From: Moraxellaceae bacterium | GTDB taxonomy: Bacteria > Pseudomonadota > Gammaproteobacteria > Pseudomonadales > Ketobacteraceae | Direction: 5' to 3' | Assembly: GCA_002402125.1 (NCBI GenBank) | Contig: NVVG01000287.1 | Span: 1 to 6,621, forward strand | Length of the DNA: 6,621 nt | Part shown: positions 1 through 4,860 of the stretch, piece by piece | How the letters are laid out: each line of letters begins with the position of its first letter | How positions within the stretch are numbered: the stretch's first letter is position 1 | The notes under the pieces: model-generated | The model's database searches: none | Seen by the model: only the letters and a program-made list of their open reading frames with translations | Told to the model about the DNA's origin: nothing | Made by a program: the position numbers and the translations under genes

Positions 1-1
1 A

Positions 2-394
2 GAGATGACCTATGTGCCGGGTAAATTGTTTTCGGTGAATAGTAAAACTGCTAACCAAGTGCCGGGTTTATTTGCCCGTAATGAGCGAGTGGTATGCCTA
101 TTTGATACCGCGGTGGGGCCAATGGTTGTGGTATTGGTAGGCGCCATGATTGTCGCTAGTGTTGAAACCACATGGGCCGGTTTGGTGACACCTCATAGAC
201 GGCATATATTTGTTAAGGATTATTCGAGCGCCGACCAACAACCGATTACCTTTGGACGTGGCGATGAAATGGGGCGTTTTAAGTTAGGCTCCACCGCTAT
301 AGTGTTATTCCCAGAAGGAAAGGTGAAATGGGATGAGCAATTAGGTGAAGGTTCACCGGTGAAAATGGGGCAGCAAATAGCCAGTTTGCTGTAG
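2..394 (+). CDS. psd: Phosphatidylserine decarboxylase, C-terminal part (cut by window start)
   Basis: Psd decarboxylates phosphatidylserine to phosphatidylethanolamine at the inner membrane. The visible 130 residues match the C-terminal part of the proenzyme family: YVPGKLFSVN, LFARNERVV, a VLVGAMIVAS...ETTWAG stretch, and EMGRFKLGST near the end. In this family the chain cuts itself between Gly and Ser of LGST, and that Ser becomes the pyruvoyl cofactor of the small alpha subunit; here the Ser codon is at 290-292. The frame is open to the window edge, with a Glu codon before the first Met. That Met aligns with an internal residue of E. coli Psd (LREMIYVPG), so it is not the true start, and the catalytic Asp and His lie outside the window. 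The protein ends soon after the conserved GQ motif, so it lacks the long acidic tail of E. coli Psd. It converges on queG. Identification is firm. Confidence 0.96.
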   Translation, partial: EMTYVPGKLFSVNSKTANQVPGLFARNERVVCLFDTAVGPMVVVLVGAMIVASVETTWAGLVTPHRRHIFVKDYSSADQQPITFGRGDEMGRFKLGSTAIVLFPEGKVKWDEQLGEGSPVKMGQQIASLL

Positions 395-405
395 CAGACC
401 GACGG

Positions 406-442
406 CATCAACCCGCGGCATCGGTATGCTTGCGTGTTGATG
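406..442. terminator. Imperfect hairpin between the convergent psd and queG genes, possible bidirectional terminator
   Basis: CATCAAC (406-412) pairs with GTTGATG (436-442). After one mismatch CGC (414-416) pairs with GCG (432-434), then after a G-T wobble and a bulged T, GCAT (418-421) pairs with ATGC (426-429) around a CGGT loop. The structure begins 11 bases after the psd stop and ends directly against the queG stop codon. There is no clean T-run on either side; the plus strand is only moderately T-rich after it. It may end transcription from both sides or simply protect 3' ends. The pairing is seen in the sequence; the role is inferred. Confidence 0.5.
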
Positions 443-1513
443 TTAGGGTTGTTTCGAGGTTTGTTGCTTAATGGCCCAGTCGATGTGCTCGTTGACTAAT
501 GCCGAATCACCGGTTTGTTTTGTTGTTAAGCCGCTTATGATCTCGGCCGAATAGGGTGCATTACCCAATCCAACAGCAAGATTTCTTAACCAGCGCTCAT
601 AACCAATGCGTCGAATAGCCGAACCCTCGGTGTTGGCAAGAAAGGTTTGCTCATCCCAGAGAAATAATGCCAATAGATCTTGGTTATCGAGTTGGTGCCT
701 AGGGTTAAAATCGTCCTCTGTCGTTGTTTTCGCAAATCGGTTCCAGGGACATGCTAACTGACAATCATCACAGCCAAATACACGGTTGCCCATGGGGGTG
801 CGCAAGGGTTCTGGAATGGGACCTTTTAACTCAATGGTTAAATACGAAATGCACTTTCTCGAATCCACCTGAAAGGGTGAGACAATGGCGCCTGTTGGGC
901 ATTTGTCGATACAGGATTGGCACGAGCCGCAGTGATTACTGACAGGGGTATCTACCGGCAATGGCAGGTCGACAAATAATTCGCCTAAAAAGAACCATGA
1001 ACCAGCGTGCCGATTGAGCAATAAAGAGTGTTTGCCAATCCATCCTAAGCCGGACTTTTCTGCCAGGGCTTTCTCCAATACTGGGGCACTATCGACAAAG
1101 GCTCGGTGACCAAAAGGGCCAATGACGGCTTCGATTTGTTTTGCTAGTTTGGTTAGCCGCTTGCGGATGAGTTTATGGTAATCCCTACCGAGGGCATAAC
1201 GGGAGATATAGGCTTTATCTTTTTGCTGTAATATTTTGATGGAATGAGGATCTTCTGGCAGATAGTCCATCCTCGCGGTGATGACTCGTAGGGTGCCAGG
1301 CACCAATTCGCTGGGGTGGCTCCTTTTAGTGCCGTGGCGTTGCATATAGTCCATTTCACCGTGGTATTGGTTGGCAAGCCAATTGTGCAGGTGTTGTTCG
1401 TGCTCCCCCAGGTCTACATCGGCTATGCCTATCTGTTGGAAACCTAATTCCTTGCCCCATAGCTTTATATCGCTGGCCAATTGTTGCAGGTCGATGATAG
1501 GAGGGGTGGTCAT
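443..1513 (-). CDS. queG: Epoxyqueuosine reductase QueG
   Basis: QueG carries out the last step of queuosine synthesis, reducing epoxyqueuosine to queuosine in the wobble position of tRNAs with GUN anticodons. It is cytoplasmic and uses cobalamin and two [4Fe-4S] clusters. The 356-residue length is normal for the family. Visible landmarks are RAFVDSAPVLEKALA (about 137-151; the Asp at 141 corresponds to the proposed proton donor), GLGWIGKHSLLL (about 155-166), a ferredoxin-like CxxCxxCxxxCP motif with Cys 195, 198, 201 and 205, then Cys 221 and CDDCQLACPWN with Cys 248, 251 and 255. The start at 1513 is supported by AGGG (1522-1525) eight bases upstream. It converges on psd and is divergent from the barrel gene, so orn, a common neighbour in relatives, is not adjacent upstream. 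All ligand cysteines are present and the gene looks intact. Confidence 0.97.
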   Translation of the reverse strand: MTTPPIIDLQQLASDIKLWGKELGFQQIGIADVDLGEHEQHLHNWLANQYHGEMDYMQRHGTKRSHPSELVPGTLRVITARMDYLPEDPHSIKILQQKDKAYISRYALGRDYHKLIRKRLTKLAKQIEAVIGPFGHRAFVDSAPVLEKALAEKSGLGWIGKHSLLLNRHAGSWFFLGELFVDLPLPVDTPVSNHCGSCQSCIDKCPTGAIVSPFQVDSRKCISYLTIELKGPIPEPLRTPMGNRVFGCDDCQLACPWNRFAKTTTEDDFNPRHQLDNQDLLALFLWDEQTFLANTEGSAIRRIGYERWLRNLAVGLGNAPYSAEIISGLTTKQTGDSALVNEHIDWAIKQQTSKQP

Positions 1514-1665
1514 TTGGGTTACCCTGTAAAGCGTACTACACTCTACCTAAGCTTAATTTTATAGGATCTTGTTTGCGCCGAATTGATGCCTATTAGACCA
1601 CGTATCCGGTGTTTTTTGAATGCAATGTGCTTGTGTATGTTGATTATGACCAATAGGGAAGAAAA
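1514..1665. promoter_or_regulatory. Divergent intergenic region upstream of queG and the TraF_2-type gene
   Basis: This 152-base gap must hold the start signals for both divergent genes. For the plus-strand gene I see only weak promoter candidates: TTGTTT (1569-1574) with TATTAG (1591-1596) at 16-base spacing, and TTGAAT (1616-1621) with TATGTT (1636-1641) at a too-short 14-base spacing. The ribosome binding site AGGGA (1655-1659), six bases before the ATG, is clear. No convincing operator was seen; CCTATT (1589-1594) and AATAGG (1652-1657) are complementary but too far apart and short to mean much. Confidence 0.45.
1558..1586 (-). promoter_or_regulatory. Possible promoter of queG
   Basis: On the minus strand TATAAA (1558-1563) is a good -10 hexamer, about 45 bases upstream of the queG start. 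The hexamer 17 bases further upstream, TCAATT (1581-1586), is a poor -35. The call rests mainly on the -10 and on this being the only non-coding DNA upstream of queG. Confidence 0.3.
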
Positions 1666-2829
1666 ATGATTAAAAGAACGTTAGCGCTAACTGTTGCAAT
1701 GCTTGTTACTTCCCAAGGTGTGAGTGCGGGCGAATTTCACAATGGCAAACAGACGGCAATGGGTGGTGTTGGTGTTGCTGGCGCAGACTTTAGGAATGGT
1801 GCATTGTTGAATCCGGCGTTAGTGGGGAATTATGATGCTGGTGATGATTTTGATTTTAACTTCAATGTAGGTGCGATCGCATCTGACGCGGATGATTTAC
1901 TGGAAAATGCCGAAGATTTTGTTGACGCGATGGATGTGCTGGATGGCGGGATAAATCTGTCTCAGTCTGATATTGACGAAGTGACGGCGCTTTTGGCTGA
2001 GATGCAAGGAGCAACGGTGCGGCTTGATCTGGGCGGCTACCTGCAGGCAAGTATTCCAAACAAGGTTGTGTCGGCAACCTTATTTGCCGGTAGTTCACTT
2101 CAGGTTGGTATCATCACCGAGATAAATCAGGCGGATATAGATTATTTAAATAGCGCTGTGAATAATTTGACCCCAATTAATACAGATTTGTTGACGAGTG
2201 AAATCACTGCGGTGGGTGCTACGGTTATAGAATTTGGCGTTAGCTTGGCTAGGTCCTTTAAGATTCACGGCATGGATATTCTGTTTGGTGTTTCACCAAA
2301 AATCCAGCAAGTTGAAACCATAGAGTATGCTATTAATGTCGCAGACTTCGATGAAGATGACTTTGACGCCGATGACTATGTGAATGATGATAGTAACTTT
2401 AATTTGGACTTAGGAGCCCATACTGAATTTGATAGAAAGTGGAAAGTAGGCGTGGTGCTGAAGAACATGTTAAAGAAAAACTACAGCACAGTTTCCGGTC
2501 GTGATTTATTGATTGAGCCAAGGCTGACTATTGGCGGTGCCTATTACAATTCCTGGGTGGTAGCGGAATTGGACTTAGACTTGAACGCAACCGAAGATCT
2601 AGTCAGTGATGACAAGTTACAATTAATGCGTTTAGGAGCTGAGTTTAATGCCTTTGATTGGGCGCAGCTTCGTGTAGGTTACAAAATGGATCTTAAGAGC
2701 AGCGTAGAAGATACCGTGTCAGTGGGTTTTGGTTTGTCACCTTTTGGTGTGGCTAATGTGGATTTTGCGGCAGTTTTTGGCGGTGATAATACCCTGGGTG
2801 CTGCGCTTCAGCTAGGATTCAGTTTTTAG
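1666..2829 (+). CDS. TraF_2-type outer-membrane beta-barrel protein (often annotated 'conjugal transfer protein TraF')
   Basis: This 387-residue protein has a classic signal peptide: MIKR, a hydrophobic core, and a VSA cleavage site after residue 21. The mature start (KQTAMGGVGVAGADFRNGALLNPAL, about 28-52) is the hallmark of the TraF_2 family (PF13729), whose members resemble FadL/OmpP1-like barrels. Alternating-residue strands follow (about 120-150, 185-215, 245-268, 283-307, 318-342, 350-387), and the chain ends in Phe (LQLGFSF), as outer-membrane proteins recognised by the BAM machinery do. An N-terminal segment (about 72-112) is acidic and looks helical. A very acidic patch lies at 227-242. 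The start is fixed by AGGGA six bases upstream and by the signal peptide. The family name comes from a plasmid transfer region, but no conjugation gene is present here. Transport of hydrophobic compounds, as in FadL, is a possibility only by fold analogy; the substrate is unknown. Confidence 0.82.
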   Translation: MIKRTLALTVAMLVTSQGVSAGEFHNGKQTAMGGVGVAGADFRNGALLNPALVGNYDAGDDFDFNFNVGAIASDADDLLENAEDFVDAMDVLDGGINLSQSDIDEVTALLAEMQGATVRLDLGGYLQASIPNKVVSATLFAGSSLQVGIITEINQADIDYLNSAVNNLTPINTDLLTSEITAVGATVIEFGVSLARSFKIHGMDILFGVSPKIQQVETIEYAINVADFDEDDFDADDYVNDDSNFNLDLGAHTEFDRKWKVGVVLKNMLKKNYSTVSGRDLLIEPRLTIGGAYYNSWVVAELDLDLNATEDLVSDDKLQLMRLGAEFNAFDWAQLRVGYKMDLKSSVEDTVSVGFGLSPFGVANVDFAAVFGGDNTLGAALQLGFSF

Positions 2830-2881
2830 TTAAGTCAGCATTTTGCCGAATTAGCACATTGGATATCTACGGATCTCTTTA

Positions 2882-2910
2882 TTTACTTTTTAATTATCGA
2901 ACAGCATAAA
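2882..2910 (+). promoter_or_regulatory. Candidate sigma70-type promoter for the lipoprotein gene
   Basis: TTTACT (2882-2887) and CATAAA (2905-2910) are separated by exactly 17 bases, each matching four of six consensus positions, in an A/T-rich setting. They lie in the 99-base gap between the barrel gene and the lipoprotein gene, so the lipoprotein could be transcribed alone as well as by read-through, since no terminator is evident after the barrel gene. A transcript from here would have a leader of only about 12 bases before the ATG, which still includes the AGGAAG ribosome binding site (2916-2921). Confidence 0.4.
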
Positions 2911-2928
2911 AATTTAGGAAGTTTCTGT

Positions 2929-4056
2929 ATGTTAATGGTTAACAAAATATTTCTTATTGGTGGCATTGTATTGCTTACCGCTTGTGCGAACAGCGAAATT
3001 GCAAATAATGAATTGCTAAATCAGCAGGCTATAGCACAAGCTAGCAGGGCTACCATGTCGCCTCAAGCAGCCATCGATATGGCTGCGGAAAAAATTAATG
3101 GTGCGGTCGGTGATGGCTTGTCTTTTTATGCGCCCTTACACCTGGCAAAAGCGAAGGAAGAGCTTAAGGAGGCAAATTCGCTAAACAAAGAGGTCAAGTC
3201 ACCAGAAGATAAATTAGCCGTTATTTCTTCGGCATTTGTAGTTAATAACCTTATTCAAAAGGCCTATGATAACAAAATTGCCGTTGAGAAACAGTTGGCA
3301 AAAGCGTTAGAACATAAGAAGGTACTAGAGGATCTTGGTGTCGATAGAATTCACTCCAAGTCGTTTATATCCGGTATGGATAAACTACGTGACGTTATCA
3401 AGGATATCGAAGGTGGGATTCTTGACGATGTCGCAAAGGATGAAGCGGATATACTAGAATATTTTGCTGAAATAGAAGCTAAAACCTTAAAAACATTGTA
3501 TTTACAAAAAGCAATTGATCAGCTTGATGAAGCCGATTCCATTGATGCCGAGGATTCTGCTGAAGTGACCTTTGAAAAAGCAGAGGCAGCTATTGCTTAT
3601 GCCGAAAAATTTATAAGTAGAAACTACCGTGATCGAGATGGCGTTAAGCGAGTGGCAGCTAGTGCTTACAATAAGGCCGCACATGCATATCACGTTGGGA
3701 AAGAGGCTGCTAAATTAGTCAACTTAAAAGAAGAGGCAGCAGAGCGATACGTATTGTCAGTTGAGTCGTTGTTGGAGCGAATTAATCGCAATGCTGGGGT
3801 GAAAAATCTAACAAACTTGTCATTGTATGATCAGTCGGTCGCATTGACTGGTGTGATAGAGAATTTACACCAGCAACTAAAACAGAAAAGTGAACCTGTT
3901 TCTGCTGCAGAACCAACAGTAGAACCTACAGTAGAACCAACAGTAGAGCCAACAGTAGAGCCAACAGTAGAGCCAACAGCAGAACCAACAGCAGAGCCAA
4001 CAGCAGAGCCAACAGCAGAACCAGTCTTAACGGAGGCTGATACTAAGGAAGAATAA
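2929..4056 (+). CDS. Outer-membrane-type lipoprotein with DUF4398-like helical region and Pro/Glu repeat tail
   Basis: This 375-residue protein starts with a lipoprotein signal: hydrophobic residues 6-16 then the lipobox LTAC with Cys19. The +2 residue is Ala, not Asp, which favours sorting to the outer membrane. The body (about 45-320) is almost entirely alpha-helical, rich in Ala, Glu and Lys, with likely coiled coils. The segment around 66-85 (FYAPLHLAKAKEELKEA) resembles DUF4398 (PF14346) lipoproteins, and a related segment recurs at about 187-204. Residues 329-364 are nine PTVE/PTAE tetrapeptides, followed by a short acidic end. The start at 2929 has AGGAAG seven bases upstream; the next Met, at 2935, would be too far from it. 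Base composition looks more A/T-rich than the flanking housekeeping genes. Function is unknown; a structural or scaffold role in the periplasm beside the upstream barrel is inferred from location and architecture. Confidence 0.8.
   Translation: MLMVNKIFLIGGIVLLTACANSEIANNELLNQQAIAQASRATMSPQAAIDMAAEKINGAVGDGLSFYAPLHLAKAKEELKEANSLNKEVKSPEDKLAVISSAFVVNNLIQKAYDNKIAVEKQLAKALEHKKVLEDLGVDRIHSKSFISGMDKLRDVIKDIEGGILDDVAKDEADILEYFAEIEAKTLKTLYLQKAIDQLDEADSIDAEDSAEVTFEKAEAAIAYAEKFISRNYRDRDGVKRVAASAYNKAAHAYHVGKEAAKLVNLKEEAAERYVLSVESLLERINRNAGVKNLTNLSLYDQSVALTGVIENLHQQLKQKSEPVSAAEPTVEPTVEPTVEPTVEPTVEPTAEPTAEPTAEPTAEPVLTEADTKEE
3913..4020 (+). repeat. Nine tandem 12-base units encoding PTVE x5 then PTAE x4
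   Basis: The unit is CCAACAGTAGAA with few variants, repeated nine times without interruption and in frame. Units 1-5 (3913-3972) carry GTA (Val) and units 6-9 (3973-4020) carry GCA (Ala). Other differences are silent: CCT in unit 2, and GAA or GAG at the unit end. Because the unit is four codons, gain or loss of copies changes tail length but keeps the frame. The array ends 36 bases before the end of the stop codon of the lipoprotein gene. Confidence 0.97.
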
Positions 4057-4146
4057 GTTCTGGGTGATAGTCGATTATATTTGAGGGGGCTTAGAAAGTT
4101 ATTTTTTTATGAACCGGTTTTACCGAAAGTAGGGCGGCACTGAGTT

Positions 4147-4179
4147 GAAGATAAAACGAGAATGCTTAGCGACGCATTC
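4147..4179 (-). terminator. Possible rho-independent terminator of the dxs-peptidase unit
   Basis: On the minus strand GAATGC (4179-4174) and GCATTC (4165-4160) form a six-base-pair stem with an eight-base loop, followed by a T-rich stretch containing TTTT (4156-4153) and then ATCTT. The stop codon of the metallopeptidase gene (4166-4168) falls within the loop. The stem is short and the T-run is displaced by three bases, so this is a weak to moderate candidate. The rest of the 109-base gap up to the lipoprotein stop holds a T7 run at 4102-4108 with no good hairpin before it, so no clear plus-strand terminator is seen. Confidence 0.4.
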
Positions 4180-4840
4180 GACCAAGCGGCAGCATTGATA
4201 ACAACGCCCCTGCAACATAGGTTATTGCTGCTGCTTTCAGGATTTTGCGTGCGGCTTTTAAATCATGGTCATTAAGATATTGGCAGTCTTCTAGTATTGG
4301 CAGTGCGCGTTTGAAACTGGCGTCGAATTCTATCGGTAGGTTGAAGAGCTGTACTGCCGATGAAAGCAGGTAACTTAGCAGCGCGATGCCTGCGGTAATA
4401 AAACCAATAATGGGATTTTTGCTTATTAACGCGACAACCGGGGCCAATACAAAAACCCAAGTACCCATCTTTCTGCAGTGGTAAGCCGCGACGCGTACTT
4501 TTCCGCTCATGGCAAACCCAGGGTAATGGGTGGCATCCTGTAACGCGTGGCCAACTTCGTGAGCGGCAATCGCGATAGCGGTTAAACTGTTGGTGTTCAT
4601 GTTGCTCGGGCTTAGGCGCACCACTTTGTCGCTAGGGTCGTAGTGATCACCTCCTTCGGGTGCAGCTTCTACAGTTACCTGGTGGAGTCGAAATTTAGCG
4701 ATGAGTGCGTTGGCAAATTCTTCTCCGTTATATTGAATCTCCTTTCGTGGCTTGTTGTAACGAGCAAGAGTCCAGCGTACCCATAAACCAGGCAGGGTAC
4801 TTAAGGCGAGGAATGTAATGGCAAGTAATGCGGGTATCAT
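4166..4840 (-). CDS. YugP-type membrane zinc metallopeptidase
   Basis: The 224 residues match the putative neutral zinc metallopeptidase family typified by Bacillus YugP (PF04298). An N-terminal membrane helix (about 3-20) is followed by a soluble part with the zinc motif HEVGH at 94-98 inside AIAIAAHEVGHALQ; the two His would bind zinc and Glu95 would activate water. Two hydrophobic segments (about 127-140 and 143-166) lead into NLPIEFDAS (167-175), whose Glu171 is the likely third ligand. A last hydrophobic segment (about 203-219) precedes a basic end, GRMRR. Length is typical and all key residues are present. Substrates of the family are poorly known. It begins 20 bases after the dxs stop, so co-transcription with dxs is likely. 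The ribosome binding site is weak (GAG at 4847-4849), and a three-codon frame ATG AGT AAA TAA overlaps its start in the form TAATG. Confidence 0.9.
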   Translation of the reverse strand: MIPALLAITFLALSTLPGLWVRWTLARYNKPRKEIQYNGEEFANALIAKFRLHQVTVEAAPEGGDHYDPSDKVVRLSPSNMNTNSLTAIAIAAHEVGHALQDATHYPGFAMSGKVRVAAYHCRKMGTWVFVLAPVVALISKNPIIGFITAGIALLSYLLSSAVQLFNLPIEFDASFKRALPILEDCQYLNDHDLKAARKILKAAAITYVAGALLSMLPLGRMRR

Positions 4841-4860
4841 TATTTACTCATTTGGGTGTG

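Noticed and set aside
5..7. ATG as the start of psd
   Set aside because: It aligns with an internal Met of Psd (LREMIYVPG in E. coli) and the frame is open upstream; this is a window truncation and not a short gene.
724..942. Open frame of 72 codons opposite queG
   Set aside because: It lies wholly inside the conserved queG gene on the other strand, with no recognisable motif.
1873..1880. GCGATCGC palindrome
   Set aside because: This octamer, overrepresented in cyanobacteria, occurs here as a single coding instance and does not mark a site or a lineage.
1666..2829. TraF-type gene taken as evidence of a conjugative element
   Set aside because: No relaxase, type IV secretion, pilus or mobility genes are present; the family name is inherited and the protein looks like a chromosomal outer-membrane barrel.
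3913..4020. Repeat array considered as a CRISPR-like array
   Set aside because: The 12-base units are directly abutting with no spacers, and they lie in frame inside a lipoprotein gene.
4088..4125. Possible plus-strand terminator after the lipoprotein gene
   Set aside because: The T7 run (4102-4108) is preceded only by a three-base-pair stem (CTT-aga-AAG), and the CGGT-TTT-ACCG hairpin (4115-4125) comes after the T-run and has only four pairs.
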